Numbered from the stretch's first letter, positions 1-7,419 are shown. The stretch is 19,027 bases of DNA from Caccovivens sp964594865 (GCA_964594865.1 CAZQMZ010000015.1:1-19027), one strand, 5' to 3'. Program-made: numbers and translations. The notes: generated by a model not told the origin, from the sequence alone.

Positions 1-1810
1 TTCCTTTGAAATCTTTAAGTTGCATTGGAAGAAGTTTTTTGAGTGCTTTCTTTCTCTCTTCAACTGTTGTCGAAACGATCATTTGACGAACAGCAGGAAT
101 TCTGTTTGCTTCAAAGAACATATGTTCTGTTCTGCAAAGGCCAACACCTTCGGCACCAAAATCAAACGCAACACCAGCGTCACGTGGATTATCGGCATTT
201 GTTCTTACCATCAAATCACGATATTCATCCGCCCAATCCATGATTGTGGCAAATTCACCAGAAATTTTTGCATCAACTGTTTCAATTGCACCATCATAGA
301 TCTTTCCTGTTGAACCGTCAAAAGAGATGACATCGCCTTCTTTATACTTCTTTCCACCAAGTGTGAAAGATTTTCCATCATCAGCAAATTTGATGTCACT
401 GCAACCTGCAACACAGCAAGTGCCCATGCCACGTGCAACAACAGCAGCATGAGAAGTCATTCCACCGCGAGCAGTCAAAATTCCTTGGCTTGCTGCCATG
501 CCTTCGATATCTTCTGGAGATGTTTCAAGGCGAACAAGCACAACCTTTTTATTCTTTCCGCCCTCCTCTTTTGCTTTTTCTGCTGTAAAACAAATTTCTC
601 CGCTTGCAGCACCTGGAGAAGCTGGCAATGCTTCACCAATCAATTTTGCTTTTTTGAGTGCTTTTTCGTCAAAAGTTGGATGCAAAAGTGCATCAAGTTG
701 TTTTGGATCAATCATTGAAAGAGCGGTTTTCTTGTCAATCATCCCTTCTGCCACAAGATCAACTGCAATTTTCAAAGCAGCCTTGGCAGTTCTCTTTCCG
801 TTTCGAGTTTGAAGCATATAAAGTTTTCCGCGCTCAATTGTGAATTCCATGTCTTGCATGTCTTTATAATGTTTTTCAAGCTTCTTTGCAATGGAAACAA
901 ATTGTGCGTAAACTTCTGGATTTTGTTCTTCAAGTTGAGCGATTGGTTGTGGAGTGCGAATTCCAGCAACAACATCTTCGCCTTGAGCGTTCATCAAATA
1001 TTCACCATAGAGCACATTCTCGCCAGTGGATGGGTTTCTTGTGAATGCCACACCTGTGCCACTGTCGTCACCCATATTTCCAAACACCATGGATTGAACA
1101 TTGACAGCTGTTCCCCAATTGTATGGAATGTCGTGCATTCTGCGATATACATTTGCTCTGTCGTTATCCCAAGAGCGGAACACAGCTTTGACAGCTTCAA
1201 TAAGTTGAGTTTTTGGCTCTTGTGGGAAGTCCTCTTTTTGTCCTTCTTTATAAAGCTTTTTGAAGAGTTTGACAATCTCTTTCAAATCTTCGGCAGTCAA
1301 ATCTTTGTCAAATTTGACACCTTTCTTCTCTTTAATTTCGTCCAAAATTCTTTCGTATTTAGATTTGTCTTGTTGCATAACAACATCGCTGAACATTTGG
1401 ATGAAACGACGATATGAGTCATATGCAAATCTTTCGTTGTTTGTCAGCCTAGCCAAACCTTCAACCACTTGGTCATTGAGTCCAAGGTTCAAGATTGTGT
1501 CCATCATGCCCGGCATGGAAACTCTTGCGCCAGAACGAACAGAAACAAGAAGTGGATTTTCTGCATCTCCAAACTTCTTTCCTGTGATTTTTTCAATCTT
1601 TGCAAGACTTGCTTCAATTTGAGCGATAATCGAATCATTGATTGTGCGACCATCTTCATAATATTTTGTGCAAGCTTCGGTTGTGACTGTAAAACCTTGT
1701 GGAACAGGCATTCCAATTCTTGTCATTTCAGCAAGGTTTGCGCCTTTTCCTCCAAAAAGAGCCTTATTTTTTCCGTCGGCTTCTCTGAACAGATAAACGT
1801 ATTTTTTCAT
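1..1810 (-). CDS. ppdK: Pyruvate, phosphate dikinase, 3' end outside the window
   Basis: Interconverts pyruvate + ATP + Pi and phosphoenolpyruvate + AMP + PPi in the cytoplasm. In fermentative anaerobes it usually serves PPi-linked glycolysis. About 603 residues are visible of the usual 870-880; the C-terminal PEP/pyruvate barrel is cut by the window edge. The N-terminus starts MKKYVYLFREADGKNKALFG with the ATP-grasp segment GGKGANLAEM just after it, both typical of the family. The swivelling phosphohistidine domain has GGMTSHAAVVARGMG: the catalytic His is codon 454 and the regulatory Thr is two residues before it, as in characterised PPDKs. The GMG continuation and the overall layout separate it from PEP synthase and EI. 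The ATG at 1808-1810 has GGAG about 12 bases upstream and a good promoter behind that. No frameshift was seen in the visible frame. Confidence 0.97.
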   Translation of the reverse strand, partial: MKKYVYLFREADGKNKALFGGKGANLAEMTRIGMPVPQGFTVTTEACTKYYEDGRTINDSIIAQIEASLAKIEKITGKKFGDAENPLLVSVRSGARVSMPGMMDTILNLGLNDQVVEGLARLTNNERFAYDSYRRFIQMFSDVVMQQDKSKYERILDEIKEKKGVKFDKDLTAEDLKEIVKLFKKLYKEGQKEDFPQEPKTQLIEAVKAVFRSWDNDRANVYRRMHDIPYNWGTAVNVQSMVFGNMGDDSGTGVAFTRNPSTGENVLYGEYLMNAQGEDVVAGIRTPQPIAQLEEQNPEVYAQFVSIAKKLEKHYKDMQDMEFTIERGKLYMLQTRNGKRTAKAALKIAVDLVAEGMIDKKTALSMIDPKQLDALLHPTFDEKALKKAKLIGEALPASPGAASGEICFTAEKAKEEGGKNKKVVLVRLETSPEDIEGMAASQGILTARGGMTSHAAVVARGMGTCCVAGCSDIKFADDGKSFTLGGKKYKEGDVISFDGSTGKIYDGAIETVDAKISGEFATIMDWADEYRDLMVRTNADNPRDAGVAFDFGAEGVGLCRTEHMFFEANRIPAVRQMIVSTTVEERKKALKKLLPMQLKDFKG

Positions 1811-1853
1811 AAACTTCAAACTCCTTTATTTATCATTTTGTAATAACATTCAT

Positions 1854-1883
1854 ATTTTAGCAAAAAATTAAACTCTAATGCAA
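1854..1883 (-). promoter_or_regulatory. Predicted sigma-A promoter for ppdK
   Basis: Read on the minus strand: TTGCAT (1878-1883), an 18-base spacer, then TAAAAT (1854-1859). It leaves a leader of roughly 35 bases before the ppdK start, containing GGAG. It lies in the gap after engB, so ppdK is probably transcribed independently of engB. Confidence 0.5.
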
Positions 1884-1926
1884 ATGATTTATGAAAATTT
1901 TTGAAAAAAGAATAAACATCAAGTCT

Positions 1927-2517
1927 TCAATTCGAAATTGAAAGCAAATTTTCGATATATTCCAAAAGTTTTTCTTTGCCAAAACCATTTTCTGACGAGA
2001 ACGGCAAAACAATTTCTCTGCGTACACCCAACTCTTTGGCAATCTTTGTGCAGGCTTGCGGAATTTTGGATTTTGCAAGTTTGTCCACCTTTGTGGCAAT
2101 GATGACATATGGAATTTGATTGAAGTTTAAAAAATCGAGCATCATATGGTCAAGTTCGCTTGGCACATGACGACAATCCACCAACACAAAAACAGTGACG
2201 AGGCTTGGCGAAGAGAGAAGATATTTTTCCATAAGCCCCGCCCAATTTGCAATATGTTTTTGCCCTGTCTTTGCATAACCATATCCCGGCAAGTCCACAA
2301 TGCGAAACTGCTTGTTGACATCAAAATAGTTGATCATCTTTGTCAACCCAGGTGTTGAAGATGTCTTTGCCAGACCTTTTTGCCCAACAAGTGCATTTAT
2401 GAGAGAAGATTTGCCGACATTGCTCCTGCCGACAAAAGCCACCTCAAAGACACCATCTTTGAGAATTTGATTTTCATTCACTGCGGAAGTGAGATATTTT
2501 GCACTCTTAATTTTCAT
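1927..2517 (-). CDS. engB: Ribosome-biogenesis GTP-binding protein EngB (YsxC/YihA)
   Basis: TRAFAC-class GTPase required for late assembly of the 50S ribosomal subunit. Its 196 residues match the usual 195-210. All GTPase motifs are present in order: G1 GRSNVGKSS (30-38), G2 around STPGLT (54-59), G3 DLPGYG (75-80), G4 TKVD (142-145) and G5 SSENG (174-178). The stretch ATKVDKLAKS is also typical of the EngB family. The start fits the family N-terminus (MKIKSAKYLTSAV). There is no Shine-Dalgarno sequence before it; instead TATAAT ends six bases upstream of the ATG, so the mRNA may be leaderless. It is divergent from the hemolysin III gene. Confidence 0.96.
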   Translation of the reverse strand: MKIKSAKYLTSAVNENQILKDGVFEVAFVGRSNVGKSSLINALVGQKGLAKTSSTPGLTKMINYFDVNKQFRIVDLPGYGYAKTGQKHIANWAGLMEKYLLSSPSLVTVFVLVDCRHVPSELDHMMLDFLNFNQIPYVIIATKVDKLAKSKIPQACTKIAKELGVRREIVLPFSSENGFGKEKLLEYIENLLSISN

Positions 2518-2523
2518 ACTTTC

Positions 2524-2553
2524 ATTATATCAAAAAACAAACCAAAAAGTAAA
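2524..2553 (-). promoter_or_regulatory. Predicted promoter for engB, giving a leaderless transcript
   Basis: On the minus strand: TTTACT (2548-2553), an 18-base spacer, then TATAAT (2524-2529). Only six bases (2518-2523) separate the -10 box from the ATG, so normal initiation would fall at or next to the A of the start codon. Confidence 0.5.
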
Positions 2554-2583
2554 GAAAAGTTGATTGTTTTTGCTTTACATTCT

Positions 2584-2613
2584 TTGTGTTTATGTTTAAA
2601 ATTATTATATATT
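2584..2613 (+). promoter_or_regulatory. Weak candidate promoter for the hemolysin III gene
   Basis: TTGTGT (2584-2589), an 18-base spacer, then TATATT (2608-2613), upstream of the ribosome binding site at 2650. The -35 box is poor. This is a guess from position and the -10 element. Confidence 0.3.
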
Positions 2614-2658
2614 CGACGCAGTTCAAAAGATTTAAATATTTTTGCTTTTGGAGTTTTT

Positions 2659-3327
2659 ATGTCAAAAAAAGAATATGACAAAAGTTTGCCAAATTTCAGC
2701 AAAGGTGAAGAGATTTTCAGCGCGGTCACCCACATTGTTGGCGGAGGCTTGGGTATTGTTTTTCTTGTGGTTGGTGTCATTTTTGCACATCTAAACTGCA
2801 CCCCAATTGGAATTTTGAGCATCTATATATATGGCATCTGCATGGTCATCACCTACACCATGAGTTCAATCTATCATTTTTTAAGGCGAAACCGCGCCAA
2901 AAAAGTTTTTCGCATTTTTGACCATTGTTCGATTTTTCTTTTGATTGCCGGCACATATACACCTTTTTGTCTCATCACCTTTTCAAGCGTCCCGGCATGG
3001 GGATACACCTTATTTGCTTTGGTGTGGACTCTTTCAATTTTGGGAATTGTGCTAAATGCTGTGAATATGTATAAATGGAAAGGCTTTTCCATGTTTCTTT
3101 ATCTCGCACTTGGCTGGTGTGTGATCATAGCCATTGTTCCTCTTGTTCAATATTTGGAAATGGCAGGCTTGTGGTGGCTGTTGGCTGGCGGAATTTCTTA
3201 CACCGTCGGTGCAATATTTTTTGCGTTCGGTCACAAAGTGCGATATATCCACAGTGTCTGGCATATATTTGTTTTGCTCGGTTCAGTTTTGCAATTTATT
3301 TCCATCCTTTTCTATGTGATTTTATAA
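2659..3327 (+). CDS. Hemolysin III / YqfA-type CREST membrane protein
   Basis: Seven-pass inner-membrane protein of the hemolysin III family (CREST superfamily with PAQR receptors and alkaline ceramidases). The bacterial role is unsettled; haemolysis is not established for most members. It has 222 residues, the usual size. Conserved putative metal-site residues are visible: E18 with H25 in the first segment, SxxYH (70-73 region), DH at 88-89 in FDHCSIFLLIAGTYTP, and HSVWH near the end (198-202). Hydrophobic segments fill the rest. I chose the ATG at 2659 because GGAG sits five bases upstream (2650-2653) and the protein begins at the family-typical N-terminus. The open frame upstream to 2380 overlaps engB and lacks family similarity. 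It ends at a terminator shared with the convergent acyltransferase. Confidence 0.92.
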   Translation: MSKKEYDKSLPNFSKGEEIFSAVTHIVGGGLGIVFLVVGVIFAHLNCTPIGILSIYIYGICMVITYTMSSIYHFLRRNRAKKVFRIFDHCSIFLLIAGTYTPFCLITFSSVPAWGYTLFALVWTLSILGIVLNAVNMYKWKGFSMFLYLALGWCVIIAIVPLVQYLEMAGLWWLLAGGISYTVGAIFFAFGHKVRYIHSVWHIFVLLGSVLQFISILFYVIL

Positions 3328-3356
3328 AAAAAAGCCGATACATATCGGCTTTTTTT
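3324..3356. terminator. Bidirectional intrinsic terminator
   Basis: Perfect 7-bp stem AGCCGAT (3333-3339) / ATCGGCT (3344-3350) with loop ACAT, flanked by an A tract on the left and six T's on the right. It works in both directions for the two convergent genes. The minus-strand stop codon (3355-3357) lies in the T tract. Confidence 0.88.
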
Positions 3357-4305
3357 ATGCATTTTCAATCAACAACTCTTCTTGAAAGTCCATTTCTTCA
3401 TTCGTCTCTGTTTCCATGACTTCTTTTGCTCTTTTTTTCTCGTGAGCATCAACCTTCACAATCCACTTGTCATCTTCAAAGAAAAGGCTTTTGTTTGGAA
3501 CAAGTTTTCGCGAAATTTTTTCATCTCCAAAGCCACAATCTTGAATTTCATACCACTCTTTCGCCACACGCCTTGTGGTTTCATTCACTTGCCTCATAAG
3601 TTTTTCGGAAGCAGCACGCTCACTCAAAGACTTGTCGGCTTCAACCGGCTTGCAGATTGCAAAGAACATTTTGTATTTAAATTTTCCATTTTTCTTCTGT
3701 TTTCTTTTGAAAAGCGCGACAATTGGAAGCACCGGCACATCATTCCTGACAGCAACCAAAAAAGCTCCACGCTTAAACTCTCTCACTTCTCTGTAATGAG
3801 GCCACAGTGCCTCTTCCGGATTGAATATGATTGGTTTTTTCTTTTTCAAAAGACAGGACAAATCTTCATTATATTTTTTCGTTCCAGAAATGCTTTGAAT
3901 CGGGATTGGGATTCCACCAAACGAGCGTATCAAAAAGCCTATCATTGGTCGCCTGATGTTCGCTTCAAGAGTTGTGAAATAAACTTTTCTCCAACAAAAA
4001 ACGTTTGTACCTATGGCCAAATCATCAAATATGGACACATGGTTGCAAGTTATTATGAAAGGTTTGCGACGCATTTTCTTTCGATTTTCCGTTCCGAAAG
4101 CATACATTCCTTTTTTTAATGCCATATACGGATTGAAAACGCAAATTGCTATTCCACGAACAATCACTGACCAAATGCGGAAAAAGACATTGCGTGGACG
4201 AAACGGATATTTTTCATCAAATTTCACTTTGCGCTTTTGATGTTTTTGTTTTAAGACATGTCCATGTTCGTCGTCTGGTCTTTCAATTCCATCCTTATCA
4301 ATCAT
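3355..4305 (-). CDS. PlsC-like 1-acylglycerol-3-phosphate acyltransferase family protein
   Basis: Glycerolipid acyltransferase domain; the family transfers fatty-acyl groups onto lysophosphatidic acid or similar acceptors at the membrane. It has 316 residues, longer than a minimal PlsC. Motif I is NHVSIFDD with His89 and Asp94 (HX4D) intact. Motif II is GGIPIPIQS, lacking the usual arginine. Motif III is FNPEEALW (161-168) instead of FPEGT. Motif IV is VPVLPIVALF. The divergent blocks II and III make the acceptor uncertain. The N-terminus is charged, followed by one hydrophobic stretch (about 45-60). The C-terminus from about 230 is a lysine/glutamate-rich extension of no known domain. GGAG lies about eight bases before the ATG. 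It is only 26 bases after the XRE gene, so the two are probably co-transcribed. Confidence 0.85.
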   Translation of the reverse strand: MIDKDGIERPDDEHGHVLKQKHQKRKVKFDEKYPFRPRNVFFRIWSVIVRGIAICVFNPYMALKKGMYAFGTENRKKMRRKPFIITCNHVSIFDDLAIGTNVFCWRKVYFTTLEANIRRPMIGFLIRSFGGIPIPIQSISGTKKYNEDLSCLLKKKKPIIFNPEEALWPHYREVREFKRGAFLVAVRNDVPVLPIVALFKRKQKKNGKFKYKMFFAICKPVEADKSLSERAASEKLMRQVNETTRRVAKEWYEIQDCGFGDEKISRKLVPNKSLFFEDDKWIVKVDAHEKKRAKEVMETETNEEMDFQEELLIENA

Positions 4306-4331
4306 CTTGATTTCTCCTATTTAAAATTTTG

Positions 4332-4577
4332 CTAATATCTTCCTTCCAAATCCATATCCTTAAACCTTTCATCGTTGAAAAAGTCATAAAGACTGATGTT
4401 CAACGCTTGACAGATTTCCAAGAGGGTTCTTGTGCCAACATTTTTGCTTTTGCCGTAAAAAATGCTCTTCAGAGATCCTGCCGGCATGCCAGCCATGTTT
4501 GCCAATTTGTTTGGAGTTATGTTTCTTTCTTTACACAATTCATAAATCCTTTCAGTTATCGCCCTATCTAACAACAT
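4332..4577 (-). CDS. Small XRE-family HTH regulator
   Basis: 81-residue protein that is almost entirely one Cro/CI-type helix-turn-helix domain (about residues 8-66; the region ITPNKLANMAGMPAGSLKSI is the HTH core) with a short acidic tail. Such single-domain regulators are common in Clostridia and their targets cannot be told from sequence. The ATG at 4575-4577 has CAGGAG directly upstream (4583-4588), which favours it over a 15-codon longer frame. A perfect 10-bp inverted repeat begins two bases beyond that ribosome binding site and a 20-bp imperfect palindrome lies further upstream; either could be its own operator. It is divergent from glmM and upstream of the acyltransferase in the same direction. 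Confidence 0.9.
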   Translation of the reverse strand: MLLDRAITERIYELCKERNITPNKLANMAGMPAGSLKSIFYGKSKNVGTRTLLEICQALNISLYDFFNDERFKDMDLEGRY

Positions 4578-4589
4578 TGACTCTCCTGA

Positions 4590-4613
4590 AAAATATATTT
4601 CATAATATATTTT
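4590..4613. promoter_or_regulatory. Perfect 10-bp inverted repeat upstream of the XRE gene
   Basis: Arms AAAATATATT (4590-4599) and AATATATTTT (4604-4613) around a TCAT spacer. It lies just upstream of the XRE ribosome binding site. It is a candidate autoregulatory operator, or an RNA hairpin in the leader. The arms are pure A/T, which lowers its specificity. Confidence 0.4.
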
Positions 4614-4633
4614 ATCAAACACAAAAATAAACT

Positions 4634-4653
4634 ATGGGAGATATATCTTCCAT
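4634..4653. promoter_or_regulatory. 20-bp imperfect palindrome in the XRE/glmM divergent region
   Basis: ATGGGAGATATATCTTCCAT pairs at nine of ten positions with no spacer, as expected for a DNA operator rather than an RNA hairpin. It sits between the divergent XRE and glmM genes, close to a weak -10-like TATATT at 4658-4663 for the rightward direction. Confidence 0.4.
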
Positions 4654-4689
4654 TTTATATATTCATAGGCCAAATTGAAAGGAGAAAAC

Positions 4690-4731
4690 GTGATTATTCC
4701 GTCAAAAAAGGGTGATTTTTGTGGACTTTAG
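4690..4731 (+). other. Possible 13-codon leader ORF upstream of glmM
   Basis: GTG at 4690 is preceded by AAAGGAG (4678-4684) with five-base spacing and runs 13 codons to TAG at 4729-4731 (MIIPSKKGDFCGL). The strong ribosome binding site is the only support. It ends 36 bases before the glmM start and could be a leader peptide or a chance SD-start pair. Confidence 0.25.
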
Positions 4732-4767
4732 CGCTTTTCGTGCATATATCAAAAAACAGGAGGAAAA

Positions 4768-6069
4768 ATGGCAGATTTTTTCGGAACGGATGGAATTCGC
4801 GGAGAATACGGCAAAACGCTGACATGTGATTTGGCGTTCAGTGTTGGAAATGCATTGACACAAATCAAGTCTTCACCAAGGGTTGTGATCGGATATGACA
4901 CACGATGCTCCGCAGACGCCCTTATGCTTTCACTCTCATCCGGCATCATTCAAGGTGGCGGAAGTGTGACAAGTGCTGGCATTGTGCCCACTGCAACAAT
5001 TTCATATTTGACAGAAAAGAACAAATATGACTATGGCATAATGATCACCGCCTCCCACAATCCGCCAGAATTTAATGGCATCAAAGTGTTTGGACATAAC
5101 GGCAGAAAGATTTCTGACAACGAAGAAGATTTTTTGGAAGATTTTTTGAAGAATAATCACATATCGACGGTTTGCGGACATTTTGCAGAAGACAAAACTC
5201 TTCAAAAACAATATTTCGAACACTTGAAGAACAGCATAAATGTCGATTTGAAAGGACTTTTTGTGTGTTTGGACGCCAGCAACGGCGCAAGTTTCAAACT
5301 TGCACCAAGTGTTTTTAAGGCTTTGGGTGCAAAAGTTTGCAAAATATCTTGTTCAAAAGACGGCACAAAAATCAACAAAAATTGTGGATGTCTGCATATT
5401 GAAAATTTGATAAAAAAACTCAAAAAAGTTGGAGCTGACATTGGATTTGCGTTTGACGGTGACGCCGACCGAGTGATTGCCGTCAGTCAAAATGGAAATG
5501 TCTTTGACGGTGACAAACTTTTGTATATCTTGGCAAAACACATGAAAGAAAAAGGTGAACTTTTTGCCAATTCTGTGGTTGGCACAAGTCACACAAACAG
5601 TGGCATTATGGTTGGACTAAATCGAAACAAAATCAACCTTATCCGCACAGATATTGGAGATAAATATGTGATTGAAGCCATGGAAAAAATGAACTTGACA
5701 CTTGGAGGCGAACAGTCTGGACACATCATCATGAGAACACATGCCCAAACCGGTGACGGCATTTTGACAGCACTCAAAATCTGCGAAATTGTGAAGAAAA
5801 CCAACAAGACTTTGGAAGAACTGTTTGACGCAAAACTTATTCCACAATGCAACCTTAATGTTGCAGTGAAAGACAAAATCAAAATCATAAACAATGAAAA
5901 TTTGAAAATCTTGTCAAATGAAATTGCAAACGAAATTGCACCGTCTGGAAGAGTGCTTATTCGTGCCAGCGGAACAGAAGACAAAGTGCGAATTATGGTT
6001 GAACATCCGTCAATGGAAAAAGCAACAGAATATGCTCTTCGTCTTCAAAACTTGATTATGGAAATTTGA
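4768..6069 (+). CDS. glmM: Phosphoglucosamine mutase
   Basis: Converts glucosamine-6-phosphate to glucosamine-1-phosphate, feeding UDP-GlcNAc for peptidoglycan. It has 433 residues (family about 445). The four alpha-D-phosphohexomutase signatures are in order: phosphoserine loop TASHNPPEFNG with catalytic Ser96; Mg-binding DGDADR (230-235); sugar-binding GEQSGH (314-319); and the phosphate-binding RASGTEDKVRIMVE near the C-terminus. The N-terminus FFGTDGIRGEYG is diagnostic of GlmM over phosphomannomutases. AGGAGG lies four bases before the ATG. It stands alone rather than in the cdaA-ybbR-glmM order of Bacillus, and no glmS-type ribozyme was recognised in the leader. Confidence 0.97.
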   Translation: MADFFGTDGIRGEYGKTLTCDLAFSVGNALTQIKSSPRVVIGYDTRCSADALMLSLSSGIIQGGGSVTSAGIVPTATISYLTEKNKYDYGIMITASHNPPEFNGIKVFGHNGRKISDNEEDFLEDFLKNNHISTVCGHFAEDKTLQKQYFEHLKNSINVDLKGLFVCLDASNGASFKLAPSVFKALGAKVCKISCSKDGTKINKNCGCLHIENLIKKLKKVGADIGFAFDGDADRVIAVSQNGNVFDGDKLLYILAKHMKEKGELFANSVVGTSHTNSGIMVGLNRNKINLIRTDIGDKYVIEAMEKMNLTLGGEQSGHIIMRTHAQTGDGILTALKICEIVKKTNKTLEELFDAKLIPQCNLNVAVKDKIKIINNENLKILSNEIANEIAPSGRVLIRASGTEDKVRIMVEHPSMEKATEYALRLQNLIMEI

Positions 6070-6070
6070 T

Positions 6071-6094
6071 TAAAAAAAGGACACAAAGTGTCCT
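6071..6094 (-). terminator. Intrinsic terminator of the marR gene
   Basis: Stem AGGACAC (6078-6084) / GTGTCCT (6088-6094), loop of three A's. On the minus strand it is followed by a run of seven T's; on the plus strand the T tract is poor. The hairpin overlaps the last bases of the marR stop codon. It may slow glmM transcription as well. Confidence 0.7.
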
Positions 6095-6515
6095 AGATTT
6101 GTTCTGATAAGATATCCATAATTTTTTCAATTTTCTTGCTTTCTTCCTTGTTGAGATTTTTGTTGATGACTTTGATTTTCATCTCTTCTTCTTTTCCAAC
6201 AAAATCATCATAAAATTTTTGAGTTGGAACAAGCAAATATTCTCGCCCATCTTTGACTGATCTTTCTTTGGTTATAAACCCCTTCTTGATGAGAGATTTG
6301 ACTTTGTATGTGGCGTTCGGAGAAGAAATATCCAAAAAATCGGCAAATTGCGTGATTGTTGGCTTGTCCATGAGATAAATACATTCAAGGCAAAAATATT
6401 CTGTGGAAGACAAATTCTCTTCTTTGTCTTTGATGCGCTTGAACATGCTTTTGATCATAAACAATTTCACTCTGCGATAGATATTAAATTTTTTTATCTT
6501 TTTTCTTAAACTCAT
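6093..6515 (-). CDS. MarR-family winged-helix transcriptional regulator
   Basis: 140-residue MarR-type protein, the usual length. The central winged HTH (about 38-95) includes LSSTEYFCLECIYLMDKPTI, then the recognition region SSPNATYKVKSLIKKGFITK, then the wing with KDGREYLLVPT. Flanking helices at both ends would form the dimer interface. No cysteine pattern shows a redox sensor, and the ligand is unknown. A perfect 12-bp palindrome covers its predicted -10 box, which suggests self-repression. The ribosome binding site is weak (AAAGAG). It lies divergent from nothing close; the hydrolase upstream reads the same way but ends 87 bases before it. Confidence 0.9.
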   Translation of the reverse strand: MSLRKKIKKFNIYRRVKLFMIKSMFKRIKDKEENLSSTEYFCLECIYLMDKPTITQFADFLDISSPNATYKVKSLIKKGFITKERSVKDGREYLLVPTQKFYDDFVGKEEEMKIKVINKNLNKEESKKIEKIMDILSEQI

Positions 6516-6530
6516 ACTCTTTTCAACCTA

Positions 6531-6542
6531 TTACTATAGTAA
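6531..6542. promoter_or_regulatory. Perfect palindrome, probable MarR operator
   Basis: TTACTATAGTAA is self-complementary over 12 bases and covers the predicted -10 box of the marR gene, 16 bases from its start codon. Position and symmetry fit the way many MarR proteins repress themselves. Confidence 0.55.
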
Positions 6543-6565
6543 CACGATTCAATATCTAATTTCAA
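6536..6565 (-). promoter_or_regulatory. Predicted promoter for the marR gene
   Basis: On the minus strand: TTGAAA (6560-6565), 18-base spacer, TACTAT (6536-6541). The -10 box is inside the 12-bp palindrome. Confidence 0.5.
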
Positions 6566-6601
6566 GTTTTTTTGTTAAAAATTTTTAAATTTTTTTTAAA
6601 T

Positions 6602-7381
6602 TTACAATTTAAAAGATTTTGCATATTTCGGCACAATCACCTTGATTTCTGGGTGTTTTTTCTTCATGAACTCAACAAATTTGTTTGTGTTCACTTTGCC
6701 TGTGATTGGAGGAAATGAGTCGTCAAAATGATCCAAAACAATCACCTTTGGATTGATTTTTTCAATGATTGGCAAGGAATATTTTGCCATATTTGTCCGA
6801 CCTTGATATGGCCAAACAAGCACATCCACATCTTTTGGCAAGTTGACGCTTTGGTCAATCCCCGCCGAACCGAAAAGCAAAATGGTTTTACCCTGAGTTT
6901 TCACTTCAAAGGCAACAATGTCACCGCTCATAAGGAAATTTTTGTGCTTTTTCAAAATTTTGACAGCTTTGGCAATATCAAATCTTGAAAGACCCCTCAA
7001 CACTGTGATCAACACAATTGCAAGATTGTTTTTGATATGCTTCGAACGATGAGCAAAAATTTCAGCATGTGATGTTTTCAAACTCTCATGTGGACACAAA
7101 ATCTCCACCTTGTTTTCCACATCAACACCCTGCGTTTCAAGTCTTAAATATGCCGTTGCAGTGCCATAGAGTTTTGCGTTGGAATTCTCCAAAATTTGTG
7201 GCACATCACACAAATGGTCAAAGTGTGGATGCGTGTTGAAAATATAATCAACATTGCAAAAAACATCCAAATCTGGCTGTTCCAATTTTTCATTCATTCG
7301 AAAAAATGGGTCGAACAACAACTTCTCACCATCAATTTCAATAAGCACGCTCGCCGTGCCAAACCAAGTGAATTTAATCAT
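6602..7381 (-). CDS. Metallo-beta-lactamase-fold hydrolase (UlaG-like)
   Basis: 259-residue protein of the MBL superfamily in the UlaG/YtkL-type 'metal-dependent hydrolase' group; substrate unknown. Visible features are the N-terminal strand ending in DPFF (Asp24), the metal motif THPHFDH (HxHxDH: His51, His53, Asp55, His56), further conserved histidines in AHRSKH (111, 115), the ligand-region SGD and LLFGSAG, and LDHFDD (His218). No signal peptide, so cytoplasmic. The start agrees with the family (MIKFTWFGTASVLIE). TATAAT ends nine bases before the ATG, which would leave a leader of only a few bases, with GGTG in the gap. No partner gene hints at a pathway. Confidence 0.88.
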   Translation of the reverse strand: MIKFTWFGTASVLIEIDGEKLLFDPFFRMNEKLEQPDLDVFCNVDYIFNTHPHFDHLCDVPQILENSNAKLYGTATAYLRLETQGVDVENKVEILCPHESLKTSHAEIFAHRSKHIKNNLAIVLITVLRGLSRFDIAKAVKILKKHKNFLMSGDIVAFEVKTQGKTILLFGSAGIDQSVNLPKDVDVLVWPYQGRTNMAKYSLPIIEKINPKVIVLDHFDDSFPPITGKVNTNKFVEFMKKKHPEIKVIVPKYAKSFKL

Positions 7382-7390
7382 AATACACCC

Positions 7391-7419
7391 ATTATATCAC
7401 TTTTTTTTCAAAAATTAAA
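7391..7419 (-). promoter_or_regulatory. Predicted promoter for the MBL hydrolase, very short leader
   Basis: TATAAT on the minus strand at 7391-7396, with a weak TTTAAT (7414-7419) 17 bases upstream. Nine bases separate the -10 box from the ATG. Confidence 0.45.

Noticed and set aside
809..1417. 202-codon rightward frame opposite ppdK
   Set aside because: Shadow of the strongly conserved ppdK frame; composition is Phe/Cys/His/Ile-rich with no ribosome binding site.
2380..2658. Longer start for the hemolysin III gene
   Set aside because: It would overlap engB antisense and has no family similarity; the 2659 ATG has its own SD.
4640..4767. Riboswitch or glmS-like ribozyme upstream of glmM
   Set aside because: No recognisable ribozyme core or conserved aptamer; only palindromes and a short frame were seen.
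6575..6600. A/T-only inverted repeats after the MBL hydrolase
   Set aside because: Pure A/T runs form palindromes by chance and give no stable hairpin; too weak to call a terminator.
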